From GCA-003244245 sp050699595 (GTDB lineage Bacteria; Actinomycetota; Actinomycetes; Mycobacteriales; Pseudonocardiaceae), in assembly GCA_050699595.1 (NCBI GenBank), contig JBOHFI010000013.1, positions 1-64,000 of the forward strand: a stretch of DNA of 64,000 nucleotides, read 5' to 3'. Made by a program: the position numbers and the translations under genes. Below the pieces are notes generated by a model. That model saw nothing but the letters and a program-made list of their open reading frames with translations, searched no databases and was not told the DNA's origin. Below, piece by piece: positions 7,789-16,174 of the stretch. Within the stretch, counting starts at the first letter, position 1; every line of letters starts with the position of its first letter.

Positions 7789-9093
7789 TTACATTCGGGT
7801 CGTGGCGATCTGTCGGGCTGTTCGGGCTAACTCCTGGGTGTCGGCGCCGGGGCGGGCTTCCAGCGCGGTGGCCAGCGGGATCAGCCGTTCCCGGCGGGCG
7901 GCGGCGGACTGCAGGGTGCTCACTTTCTCGATGGCCTGGTGGGCCAGCGTCAGCCCCTGGGACTCGCCCGCCCGCACGTGTACCTCGGCGAGGAGGAGTT
8001 CGGCTAGGGTGCGGCCCCGGCGGTGGCCCACACCGTAAGTGCGCAGCGCGCTGGTGGCGGAGCGCTCGGCGGCGTCGAGCCGGCCCAGGTCGAGCTGGAT
8101 GGCGGCGGTCACGAAATCGGCGCCCGCGCTCTCGAAGGCGTCCCGGGGCGCCCACCCGTCGTTCGCCTCGGCGAGGCACCGGGTGGCCTCATCGGGGTAG
8201 TTCATGACGGCGTAGGCGGTCGCGGACTGTCGTTTCAGCCGCGCGGTGACGGTGGGTACCCGAGGGTCGTCGGCGCGCGCGGTGGACGTGCCGGCCACGA
8301 ACCCGGTGAGCCGCAACTGCCCGAGCTGGAACAGCGTGAGCGCGTCGTTGGGATGCCCGCTGCGGACCAAGGTCACCCCAGCGTGCAGAGCGGCGTTCGC
8401 GATCCCGTAGCTGTCTCCAGCCGTACCGGCCACCGCCAGGGCTCGGGTGAAGTGGCCCGTCCCGTCCACACCAGAGTCATGACACCACCACCCCGCCTCG
8501 GTGTGCAGCTCCGCCAGCGCGGCGGCCAGCGCGGCCTTGACCGCATCCGTCGCGGGCACCTGCATCCACCGGGTGTAGATCATCGCAGCGGCACAGAACA
8601 CCCCGGCCTGCCCGCCGTAATACCGCGCCACCCCGCGCAGCTGCTCGGTGACCGCCGTCACGATGTGCACATGGGACATGTCCAGCCGCGAGGGCAGCGC
8701 CGCGCCGGTCGGCAGGGGCAGCTCGCTCAGCTCACCCAGGCCCGGCAACGCCTGACCCAGGGCGGCAGTGGACGTGGCGGCGCGCAGGCAGAGGCGTTGC
8801 GTGTCTCCGTCGGCCTCCTCGACCACCGGTCCCTCCTCGCCGTAGCCGAGGCCCATCCACGCTCGGGGTACCCCGAGCCCGTCGGCGATGCGCTCGAGCA
8901 CCCACACGTCGCGCACCTTGCGGCCCTTGAGGATCTCGCACACCTCCGACTGGGACTGCCCGGTCACCTGCGCGATCCGGCGCTGGCTCACGCCCAGGCG
9001 TCCGAGCAACCGGTAGATGGTGCCGATGTCCCGGGCGGCCAGCGCGGCGCGCATCTCGTCGCTGTCGAAAAACGTGGGGTCAATGGGGCCCAC
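7789..9093 (-). CDS. XRE-family HTH regulator with TPR-like C-terminal domain
   Basis: 434 residues. An amino-terminal helix-turn-helix is visible at about residues 28-75 (LLGRLGVSQRRIAQVTGQSQSEVCEILKG, recognition helix QSEVCEILKG). It is followed by a linker and an all-helical, alanine-rich C-terminal region with TPR-like repeats (for example YGIANAALHAGVTLVRSG, LDLGRLDAAERSATSAL). This is the common actinobacterial sensor-regulator architecture; the ligand and targets are unknown. It is the second gene of an operon with the 98-residue protein just upstream (6-bp gap), so the two probably work together. Confidence 0.85.
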   Translation of the reverse strand: MGPIDPTFFDSDEMRAALAARDIGTIYRLLGRLGVSQRRIAQVTGQSQSEVCEILKGRKVRDVWVLERIADGLGVPRAWMGLGYGEEGPVVEEADGDTQRLCLRAATSTAALGQALPGLGELSELPLPTGAALPSRLDMSHVHIVTAVTEQLRGVARYYGGQAGVFCAAAMIYTRWMQVPATDAVKAALAAALAELHTEAGWWCHDSGVDGTGHFTRALAVAGTAGDSYGIANAALHAGVTLVRSGHPNDALTLFQLGQLRLTGFVAGTSTARADDPRVPTVTARLKRQSATAYAVMNYPDEATRCLAEANDGWAPRDAFESAGADFVTAAIQLDLGRLDAAERSATSALRTYGVGHRRGRTLAELLLAEVHVRAGESQGLTLAHQAIEKVSTLQSAAARRERLIPLATALEARPGADTQELARTARQIATTRM

Positions 9094-9099
9094 CGGTGA

Positions 9100-9396
9100 T
9101 CACCTCTCTCCCAAGACCGCGGCGCATGGTGTGCGGCGCTCTCCGGCACCGGCCAGGATCGCCTCGGCCAGGGCGATCGCGACCGTTCTGGACAGCCGCA
9201 CCCCGGGTGCGCCCAGGCCGTGAATCGCCCAGGAGCCGCCCAGCTCGTGGATCACGATCAATGTGCAGCGGCAGTCCCCGTCGGTGCAGCGGCCCTGCAC
9301 CGTCACCCGGGACCGCTCGCCGGACACCCGGTCCGTCACGTGTACCTCGTTCATGGTTGGTGATCGTGACGCGACACCCACAGCGGTTTTCTCCAC
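9100..9396 (-). CDS. Small conserved-type protein paired with an HTH regulator
   Basis: 98 residues with GTG start; GGGGTGAT lies about 8-10 nt upstream. An in-frame ATG at 9354 would give an 84-residue form. A central C-T-D-G-D-C-R-C cluster could bind metal, followed by LIVIHELGGSW and an alanine-rich helix (TVAIALAEAILAGAG). The family is not recognised. It sits 6 bp upstream of the HTH/TPR gene and downstream of another HTH/TPR gene, a setting in which actinomycetes often keep small partner proteins of the regulator. Confidence 0.55.
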   Translation of the reverse strand: MEKTAVGVASRSPTMNEVHVTDRVSGERSRVTVQGRCTDGDCRCTLIVIHELGGSWAIHGLGAPGVRLSRTVAIALAEAILAGAGERRTPCAAVLGER

Positions 9397-9429
9397 ACTG
9401 TAAGATCACCCCACGATCGCCCGAATGGG

Positions 9430-10629
9430 TTACGTCGTCAGTCCCGCCCGGAAAGCCATCCGCCGCAGCTCCTGGCTCACCGTGTCGCGCCGCACCCGGG
9501 TCAGCAGCCCGGCGAGCACCTCGCGGACCCTCGGATCTCGGCGCACCCTGGTGGGGAAGAGGTCCTCCGCCGTCCGCAGCGCCATCACCGCCTCGTCACG
9601 GCGGCCCCGCAGCCGGGACAGCGCGCGGCCGTAGTGAATCCAGTATGCGGTCCGGTTCACCGGGAAGGGGTGACGCTCGGGGTCGACGCCCCGCGCGATG
9701 CCAGCCGCCTGGTCGGGCTCGTCCGCTTCGAGCGCTTGGCCCATCCGGCACATGGCCAGGTCGACCGGCCCGAACAGATACCCCACGGAGTCGGTTTCAC
9801 CGACCGTGCCGAACCGCTCGGCCAGCACCGCGGCGGACTCGAACGCAGCGACCACATCGCCCGGACGACCGTTCAGCTGGGCAGCGTGCGCATGGAGCGC
9901 GGCGACCTGGCCCACCAGGCCGGCGGTGCCGGCGGTCGTCGGCGGCAGAGTGATCGAGTCCGTCTCAGCCTGGCCCAGCTCGAACGCGCCGCCGCACAGC
10001 AGCACGTCGGCCACGGCGAACGAGGCGAACGCGAGTGTGGTGACCTCATCACGCTTCTGGGCCAGGCGGCGGGCCAGGAAAGCGACCCGGCGCAGCAGAT
10101 CGTCGGGTGCGACCGCTTCGATGAGCCAGAAGCGGGTGACATGCACATGCAGGTAGACGGCCAGGTCGAGCAGCTCGGCGTGGTCGGTGCCGGTAGCGAG
10201 CGTGGTGTGCAGGTTCCGGATCAACCCGGGCAGGTCGGTGGCGACCTCGGCGAACCGGCACGCCCGCCGCTGCCGGTGGATCTGGGCCACCTGATCCCGC
10301 AGCACCGCGAGCGGCAGCACGACCCCGCCGGGGCGCTCGACGTCGATCGCGTCCAGCGCCAGCCGGACCGCCTCCGTGGTGGAGTCGGTGTGCCCGTTGG
10401 CGGGTGCGGGCACCGGCAGCCTGGTCAGCTCGCTCGGGGCGATCTCCAGCGCGTTCGCCAGGGCCACGATCATCGTCAGGTTGTCCAGCGGGAGCTTGCC
10501 GGTCTCGATCCGGCTCAGCGTCGCCGTGCTGGTCCCCACCAGCCCGGCGACCACCTCCAGCGTCTTGTCCCGAGCCTTCCGGAGCGCGCGCACCCGCCGG
10601 CCGATCGTGTACGCCTCCTGCGCGTTCAC
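9430..10629 (-). CDS. XRE-family HTH regulator with TPR-like C-terminal domain
   Basis: 399 residues. A clear N-terminal XRE domain occupies about residues 8-62: IGRRVRALRKARDKTLEVVA, then TSTATLSRIETGK, the recognition-helix and SRIE signature. The rest is helical and repeat-like, ending in a basic domain. A strong ribosome-binding site (AGGAGGGG, 6 nt spacing) fixes the GTG start. It is divergent from glycan cluster A across 199 bp, so it is a candidate regulator of that cluster or of the neighbouring small-protein/regulator pair. It is unrelated in detail to the 7789-9093 regulator, so not a recent duplicate. Confidence 0.87.
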   Translation of the reverse strand: MNAQEAYTIGRRVRALRKARDKTLEVVAGLVGTSTATLSRIETGKLPLDNLTMIVALANALEIAPSELTRLPVPAPANGHTDSTTEAVRLALDAIDVERPGGVVLPLAVLRDQVAQIHRQRRACRFAEVATDLPGLIRNLHTTLATGTDHAELLDLAVYLHVHVTRFWLIEAVAPDDLLRRVAFLARRLAQKRDEVTTLAFASFAVADVLLCGGAFELGQAETDSITLPPTTAGTAGLVGQVAALHAHAAQLNGRPGDVVAAFESAAVLAERFGTVGETDSVGYLFGPVDLAMCRMGQALEADEPDQAAGIARGVDPERHPFPVNRTAYWIHYGRALSRLRGRRDEAVMALRTAEDLFPTRVRRDPRVREVLAGLLTRVRRDTVSQELRRMAFRAGLTT

Positions 10630-10828
10630 CAGGACCCCTCCTATCAGTCACTTCGTGAGCAACGGCTCGACTGTGAATTGTCCCACCAGCGCTCACCAAG
10701 CCGGCATGGGCCGCGACCGCCGCGGCTGTCCACCGAACGGCGTAGGCGATCTACCGCCTATGACGGAGGACCCAGTGCCCCGCTGATGCGACCGTCGACG
10801 TAGCGCAGATCCATAGTCGGGGGGAATC
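10630..10828. promoter_or_regulatory. Divergent promoter region between HTH regulator and glycan cluster A
   Basis: 199 bp without a gene. It must hold the start sites for the HTH regulator (leftward) and the nine-gene cluster A (rightward). An interrupted palindrome TAGGCG-N6-CGCCTA lies at 10743-10760. Further right, GGGGG (about 10819) is the ribosome-binding site of the dehydrogenase gene. No convincing -35/-10 pair could be fixed by eye. Confidence 0.35.
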
Positions 10829-12199
10829 GTGGCTGAGCACCGGCTTGCACTCGCGATCAACGGGCGTGAGCGACTTCTGGAGCGACGGCTGGTGCCCTTC
10901 TCCATGCCGGGCGGAGCGCCGGCCGTCGGGACGGGGCAGGCCCGGTTGGGGCCGGTGGCGATCGTGGGCCTCGGGTACGTCGGGCTGCCGACGGCGTTGG
11001 CGCTGGTGGGCAGCTCGTCGCGGGTCACCGGCGTCGACGTGAGTGCCGACCGACTGCGCGCCATCACCTCCGGCGAGGTCGACCTGTCCGACCTCGACCG
11101 AGCTCGGCTGGTGACAGCACGGGGCGACGAGAGCTTCCGGCTCACCAGCGACAGCGCCGCGCTGGCCGAGGCCGACGCGGTGATCGTCTGTGTGCCCACC
11201 CCGGTGGACGAGCGGCACATCCCGGACCTGTCCGCCTTGCGCGGCGCCTGCCAGACCATCGTGGCGCATGCCCACCCGGGGCAGACGATCATCCTCACCT
11301 CGACCAGCTTCGCCGGCACCACGCGACAGCTGCTCGTCGAGCCCCTGCACCAGCGCGGGCTGACCGTCGGCACGGACGTCTACGTCGCCTTCAGCCCGGA
11401 GCGCATCGACCCCGGCAATCCCGACCACCTCCAGCGCGAGACCCCCCGGGTGGTGGGCGGGACCACCGGCGAGTGCGGCCAGCGGGCCGCACGGGTGATC
11501 GGCCGGTTGACCGACTCGGTGTACCTGGTGAGCTCCCCGGAGGCCGCCGAGCTGACCAAGCTGTACGAGAACATCTTCCGCGCGGTCACCCTGGCGCTGG
11601 CCAACGAGTTCAGCGACGTGTGCGCCACACTGGGGCTGGACCCGATCGAGGTGACCCTGGCCGCGGCGACCAAGCCCTACGGCTTCCTCGCCGCGTTCCC
11701 CGGACCCGGAGTGGGCGGGCACTGCATCCCGTGCGATCCGCACTACCTGCTGTGGCAGCTGCGCGAGCGGGACCGCCCGACTCCGCTGATCGAGCAGGCC
11801 ATGCGCTCCATCCACGCGCGCCCCGCCCGCGTCGTCGAACGGGCCACCGAGGTCCTCGCCGGAGACGGTCGCGCACTCGCCGGTGCCAGGGTGATCGTGG
11901 TCGGCGCCAGCTACAAGGCCGGCGTCAGCGACGTCCGGGAATCGCCGGCGCTGCTGATCATCGATGGACTCGCGCGCAGCGGCGCGGAGGTCGGCTACCA
12001 CGACCCGCTCGTGCCGGCCGTGCAGACGCCCGAAGGCCGGCTGATGCACAACGTCGTGGCGCCCAGCGGGGCCGACTGGGACCTGGCGGTCATCCACGTG
12101 GTGCACCCCGAGACCGATTACAACTGGGTCCAGGACTGCCCGCAGGTACTCGACGCGACCTATCTGTTCGACGGCGCCCCACGGCGCAGCGTGGTGTGA
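10829..12199 (+). CDS. UDP-N-acetyl-hexosamine / nucleotide-sugar 6-dehydrogenase
   Basis: 456 residues of the UDP-glucose/GDP-mannose dehydrogenase superfamily, closest in pattern to WecC/WbpA-type enzymes that oxidise UDP-ManNAc or UDP-GlcNAc to the uronate using two NAD+. The NAD Rossmann motif AIVGLGYVGLPTALALVG starts near residue 48. The active-site block GPGVGGHCIPCDPHYL has the catalytic cysteine (about residue 298), and the central domain carries ELTKLYENIFRAVTLALANE. The first 45 residues are an unusual extension. GTG start with a G-rich Shine-Dalgarno. It heads a nine-gene operon in which a sugar uronate is presumably further modified by the following ATP-grasp ligase. Confidence 0.9.
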   Translation: MAEHRLALAINGRERLLERRLVPFSMPGGAPAVGTGQARLGPVAIVGLGYVGLPTALALVGSSSRVTGVDVSADRLRAITSGEVDLSDLDRARLVTARGDESFRLTSDSAALAEADAVIVCVPTPVDERHIPDLSALRGACQTIVAHAHPGQTIILTSTSFAGTTRQLLVEPLHQRGLTVGTDVYVAFSPERIDPGNPDHLQRETPRVVGGTTGECGQRAARVIGRLTDSVYLVSSPEAAELTKLYENIFRAVTLALANEFSDVCATLGLDPIEVTLAAATKPYGFLAAFPGPGVGGHCIPCDPHYLLWQLRERDRPTPLIEQAMRSIHARPARVVERATEVLAGDGRALAGARVIVVGASYKAGVSDVRESPALLIIDGLARSGAEVGYHDPLVPAVQTPEGRLMHNVVAPSGADWDLAVIHVVHPETDYNWVQDCPQVLDATYLFDGAPRRSVV

Positions 12200-12201
12200 C
12201 G

Positions 12202-13482
12202 ATGACCCGCACCCTGCGCGCCCACCTGACGACGGCACAGCTGGACATCACGACACCGGCGGTCATCCTCAAGCTCGACCGCAACGTCCTGCACCACGGT
12301 GGGCTGGGCGCGATCCGCAGCCTGGGCCGGCTGGGCGTGCCGGTCTACGGCGTGCACGAGCACCCGCTGGCCCCCGCGGCCAGATCCCGCTACCTGCACG
12401 ACCGGTGGATCTGGCGGCCGGACGCCGAGGACGCCGAACGGGTGCGGGCCGGGCTGGGCAGGCTCGCCGAGCGGATCGGCCGCCCGGCCGTGCTCATCCC
12501 CACCGACGACGCCGGCGCCATCTTCCTCGCCGAGCACGGCGCCGACCTGCGACGCTGGTTCCTCTTCCCCGACCCGCCCAGCGACCTGCCGCGCCGGCTG
12601 GCCGGCAAGTACACCTTGTATCAGCACTGCCGCGAGCTGGGTGTGCCGTGCGTGGCCGCCGCGCTGCCCGAGTCTGCGGCCGACGCCCGGGAGTTCGCGG
12701 ACCGGGTCGGGTTCCCGCTGGTCGCCAAGCTGGCCACGCCGTGGCGCTCCAGCGCCGCGAAGGGTGTGCGCAGCACCTCGGTGCTGCACAACCGTGCCGA
12801 ACTCGCGCACAGCTGGCGAGCCTGCGCCGACTCCGAGTGCGGCCCCCTGATGCTGCAGGACTACATCCCCCGCGACCACCACCAGGCCCAGGACTCCTTC
12901 TTCCACGGCTACTGTGACGCCCAGTCCCGCTGCCGGCCCGCTTTCGTCGGGATCAAGGAACGCTCCTACCCGGCGCACGCCGGACTGACCAGCCTCGGGC
13001 GCTGGGTGGATCACCCGCAGCTGCACCGCCAGGCCACCGAGCTGGTGGCCCGGCTGGGTTTTCGGGGCATCGTCGACCTCGACTACCGGTTCGACCCCCG
13101 GGACGGCCAGTACAAACTGCTGGACTTCAACCCGAGGCTGGGTGCGCAGTTCCGGCTGTTTCAGGACACCGCAGGCGTCGACGTGGTGGTCGCGGCGCAT
13201 CTGGACCTGACCGGCCGTGCGGTGCCGCAGGGTTCGCCGCACTTCGGCCGCAGCTTCCTGGTGGAGAACTACGACCCGATCGCGGCGCTGACCTACCGGC
13301 ACCACGGCCTGGATCTCCGGTCCTGGGTGACGTCGCTGCGCCGGGCCGACGAGCTGGCCTGGTTCGCCCGGGATGATCTCGCACCGTTCGGGCTGATGTG
13401 CCTGCGCATGGGGTGGCGGGCGATGACCCGCCTTAGACAGAACCCCAGACAGAACCCGGGACAGAAAGGGACACGGACATGA
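12202..13482 (+). CDS. ATP-grasp carboxylate-amine ligase
   Basis: 426 residues. The order of elements is typical of ATP-grasp ligases: an N-terminal domain with a glycine-rich loop (HHGGLGAIRSLGRLGVPVYG), a central FPLVAKLATPWRSSAAKGV segment for the ATP-binding lysine, and a metal-binding YKLLDFNPRLGAQF block (E/N/R ligands) near residue 310. Such enzymes activate a carboxylate as acyl phosphate and join an amine. Relatives include D-aspartate ligases and polysaccharide-modifying ligases. The gene follows the uronate dehydrogenase by 2 nt, which suggests that the uronic acid carboxyl is one possible substrate. A GTG at 12196 is an alternative start. The C-terminus is a short repeat (RQNPRQNPGQ) encoded by imperfect 12-13-bp repeats. 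Confidence 0.8.
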   Translation: MTRTLRAHLTTAQLDITTPAVILKLDRNVLHHGGLGAIRSLGRLGVPVYGVHEHPLAPAARSRYLHDRWIWRPDAEDAERVRAGLGRLAERIGRPAVLIPTDDAGAIFLAEHGADLRRWFLFPDPPSDLPRRLAGKYTLYQHCRELGVPCVAAALPESAADAREFADRVGFPLVAKLATPWRSSAAKGVRSTSVLHNRAELAHSWRACADSECGPLMLQDYIPRDHHQAQDSFFHGYCDAQSRCRPAFVGIKERSYPAHAGLTSLGRWVDHPQLHRQATELVARLGFRGIVDLDYRFDPRDGQYKLLDFNPRLGAQFRLFQDTAGVDVVVAAHLDLTGRAVPQGSPHFGRSFLVENYDPIAALTYRHHGLDLRSWVTSLRRADELAWFARDDLAPFGLMCLRMGWRAMTRLRQNPRQNPGQKGTRT

Positions 13483-14744
13483 ACGACGACAAGAACGGCG
13501 TTGTCGACGTCGCCATCGTGGGCGCCGGCCCCTACGGCCTGTCGCTCGGTGCCCACCTGCGCGCCGCCGGCATCCCGTTCCGCCAGTTCGGGCTGCCGAT
13601 GCAGCTGTGGCGGGAGGCGATGCCGGCCGGCATGTTCCTCAAGTCGCAGGGATACGCCTCCAACCTGTCCGACCCGGCCCACGGGCATACGTTGCGCACG
13701 TTCTGCGAGTCCACCGGCCGCGACTACGCCGACTACGGCCTGCCGGTACCGCTGGAGACGTTCGTGGCCTACGGGGACTGGTTCCAGCGCGCCGAGGTCC
13801 CGCACCTGGAACAGCTGATGGTCATCGACGTGACCCGGGCCGGCGGGCAGCAGGGGACCGGGCACTATGAGATCACCCTGGCCGACGGGACCGTCGCGCT
13901 GGCTCGCAAGGTCGTCGTGGCCACCGGTGTGCAGCACTTCGCTCATCTGCCCGGCACCCTGGCGGCGCTGCCGGCGCAGGTATGCACGCACACCTGCGCG
14001 CACGACGATCTCACCGTGTTCGCCGGCCGTGAGGTCGCGGTCGTCGGCGCCGGCCAGTCCGCGCTGGAATCGGCCGCTCTGCTGCACGAGGCCGGGGCGA
14101 GCGTCACCGTGCTCGCCCGCGCGCCGGAACTGGTGTGGAACGGCGCTCCCCTGACCGACCGACGATCGATCCGGCGGCGGCTCCGGGAACCGGAAGCCCC
14201 GCTGGGCTCGGGCTGGTCCACCTGGTTCTACTCCAAGCAGCCCGATCTGTTCCGCCGGCTGAGCCCTACTCGGCGAGTCCGGACCGCGCGCAGCGCACTG
14301 GGACCGGCCGGTGCCCACTGGCTGCGCCCCCGGGTGGAAGGCAAGATCCGTACGCTGGTCGGGCACTCGGTGCGGTGGGCCGAACATGAGCCCTGGGGCG
14401 TGCGGCTCGGGCTGCGGGTCGACGGTGAGGTCAACGGGGGGGGGGGTAACGGAGCAGCCGGCGGTGGGGAAACCAGGGAGATCACGGCCGAGCACGTGCT
14501 GGCCGCCACCGGCTACCGCGCCGACCTGGACCGGCTGACCTTTCTGGGCGCAACGCTGCGGCCGGCGGTGCGAACCCTGGCGGGTAGTCCCGACGTCGGC
14601 CCGGACTTCCAGTCCACGGTAGCGGACCTGTACTTCATCGGACCCGCCGTGGCACCGACCTTCGGACCGGTCATGAGGTTCGTCTACGGCGCCGACTACG
14701 CAGCGCGCGTGGTGGCCCGCGCGCTCACGGGAGCCCGTCGGTGA
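13479..14744 (+). CDS. FAD-dependent NAD(P)-binding oxidoreductase (flavin monooxygenase-like)
   Basis: 421 residues with two dinucleotide-binding folds: AIVGAGPYGLSLGAHL at residue 12 for FAD and VAVVGAGQSALESAALL at about 187 for NAD(P)H. The FLKSQGYASNLSDP stretch and the late ATGYRADL motif resemble flavin monooxygenases and lysine/ornithine N-hydroxylases. The exact substrate is unknown; hydroxylation of an amine or of an amino acid attached by the neighbouring ligase is one idea. The ATG overlaps the preceding stop (ATGA). A run of eleven G (14436-14446) encodes a glycine stretch between two motifs and is a slippage-prone site. Confidence 0.8.
   Translation: MNDDKNGVVDVAIVGAGPYGLSLGAHLRAAGIPFRQFGLPMQLWREAMPAGMFLKSQGYASNLSDPAHGHTLRTFCESTGRDYADYGLPVPLETFVAYGDWFQRAEVPHLEQLMVIDVTRAGGQQGTGHYEITLADGTVALARKVVVATGVQHFAHLPGTLAALPAQVCTHTCAHDDLTVFAGREVAVVGAGQSALESAALLHEAGASVTVLARAPELVWNGAPLTDRRSIRRRLREPEAPLGSGWSTWFYSKQPDLFRRLSPTRRVRTARSALGPAGAHWLRPRVEGKIRTLVGHSVRWAEHEPWGVRLGLRVDGEVNGGGGNGAAGGGETREITAEHVLAATGYRADLDRLTFLGATLRPAVRTLAGSPDVGPDFQSTVADLYFIGPAVAPTFGPVMRFVYGADYAARVVARALTGARR
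14436..14446 (+). repeat. Homopolymer run of eleven G inside a coding gene
   Basis: Eleven consecutive G within the flavin-enzyme gene, encoding part of a glycine-rich loop (NGGGGNGAAGGG). The frame is intact at this length; one base more or fewer would truncate the enzyme. Confidence 0.9.
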
Positions 14745-16174
14745 GCACCTCACTCACCGCGCCGGTGGCCCTGCTCCCGATGCTCCTGCCGACAGTGGAC
14801 GTTGCCGGCCTCGTCACAGCGGACCTGCTGGCCGGGGCATCAGGGTCGGGGGCATCGGGGTGGGCGCCGCCGGCGTATGCCTGCGCGGTGCTGGTGCTGC
14901 TGGTGGCCGATGGGCAGCACCGGCTCCGGATCTGTCGGCGGGTGTCCGACCAACTGCCGAGGACCGTGGCGGCGACGGCGACGGCGCTGCTCGCCGCAGG
15001 GCCGTGGCTGGGACCCGACGGGCTGCGGCTGGCGGGGCTGTCCGCCGCGGCGCTGGTCGCGCTGCGCGCCGGGGCCTACGCCACGCTGCAGGCCGCACAC
15101 CGGCGGGGGCTGCTGCTCGAACCGGTGCTGGTCGTCGGTACCGGCGCCACCGCGGTCCGGGTCACGCGGCTGCTGGGTGCGCACCCGGAACTCGGGTTGG
15201 CACCCCTTGGGTTCCTCGACAGCCGGCCACCACACCACCCGACCGAGCTGCCGCTGCTCGGCGAGCTCACGGAGCTGGCCGACGTGATCACCCGATACGG
15301 CATCCAGCGCGTCATCGTGTGCTTCCCCGCCGCTCGGGATGCAGACCTGATAACGCTGGTGCGGGCCTGCCGGCCGTTAGCGGTGGACGTCTGCGTGGTG
15401 CCGCGGCTCTACGAGCTCGGCACCGCCCTGCCGCGGGGCTATCTCGACGAGCTGTGCGACATACCGCTGGTGCCGCTGCGCCGGCTCGGACACGGTCGGC
15501 TCGGCGCCGGGACCAAGGCCGTTTTCGACTTCGTGGGTGCCGCGGTGCTGCTCGTCGCGGTCACACCCGTGCTGCTCGCGCTCGTGATCACGCTGCGGCG
15601 CAACGAGGGCGGGCCCGCGCTGTTCCGCCAAACCCGCCTCACCCGGTCCGGCGCGACGATGGAGCTCCTCAAGCTGCGCACCATGATCGACCACGCTGAC
15701 TCCGACACCCGCTGGGCGGTGCTCCCCGAGCACACCACCAGCCTCGGTCGATGGCTGCGCCGGACCCACCTCGATGAGCTGCCCCAACTCCTCAACGTGC
15801 TGCGCGCGGAGATGTCCCTGGTGGGGCCGCGGCCGGAGCGGCCGTACTTCGCGGCGCGCCTCGCGCGCCGGATACCGCGGTATGACGACCGGCACCGGAT
15901 GCGGGCCGGACTGACCGGATGGGCTCAGGTGCATGGACTACACGGAGACACCTCCATCGCCGAGCGCATCCGTTTCGACAACTTCTACATCGAGCACTGG
16001 TCACCATGGATGGATCTGGTGATCTTGTTCCGCACCCTGTGCACCGTGTCGTCAGGAGGAAGAAATGAGAGTTCTCCACGTGATCACCGGGCTGGGTGTG
16101 GGAGGGGCCGAGCTCCAGCTGCGGTCACTGCTCCAACACACCCGTCACCAGGCCGAGGTGGTGACGCTCTATAA
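14741..16174 (+). CDS. Polyprenyl-phosphate glycosyl-1-phosphate transferase (exopolysaccharide initiating enzyme)
   Basis: 477 residues. Four or so N-terminal membrane segments and a CoA-binding-like central domain (LVVGTGATAVRVTRLL) precede a C-terminal sugar-transferase domain. That domain has a hydrophobic anchor (VLLVAVTPVLLALVITLRRN), then GGPALFRQTRLTRSG, LLKLRTM, RRTHLDELPQLLNVL and SLVGPRPERP, all hallmarks of WbaP/WcaJ-type enzymes. It transfers sugar-1-phosphate to undecaprenyl phosphate on the inner membrane face. GTG start overlaps the previous stop. The last 36 codons overlap the next gene by 110 nt and look unlike the family, so the stop may have been displaced. Confidence 0.9.
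   Translation: MSTSLTAPVALLPMLLPTVDVAGLVTADLLAGASGSGASGWAPPAYACAVLVLLVADGQHRLRICRRVSDQLPRTVAATATALLAAGPWLGPDGLRLAGLSAAALVALRAGAYATLQAAHRRGLLLEPVLVVGTGATAVRVTRLLGAHPELGLAPLGFLDSRPPHHPTELPLLGELTELADVITRYGIQRVIVCFPAARDADLITLVRACRPLAVDVCVVPRLYELGTALPRGYLDELCDIPLVPLRRLGHGRLGAGTKAVFDFVGAAVLLVAVTPVLLALVITLRRNEGGPALFRQTRLTRSGATMELLKLRTMIDHADSDTRWAVLPEHTTSLGRWLRRTHLDELPQLLNVLRAEMSLVGPRPERPYFAARLARRIPRYDDRHRMRAGLTGWAQVHGLHGDTSIAERIRFDNFYIEHWSPWMDLVILFRTLCTVSSGGRNESSPRDHRAGCGRGRAPAAVTAPTHPSPGRGGDAL

Noticed and set aside
8023..9099. 358-codon open frame on the plus strand
   Set aside because: Antisense to the HTH/TPR regulator; low-complexity composition.
10751..12238. 495-codon open frame on the minus strand
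   Set aside because: Antisense to the nucleotide-sugar dehydrogenase with its clear active-site motif.
13293..14753. 486-codon open frame on the minus strand
   Set aside because: Antisense to the flavin-enzyme gene, which has two dinucleotide-binding motifs. The antisense product is Gly/Arg/His-rich without a family pattern.
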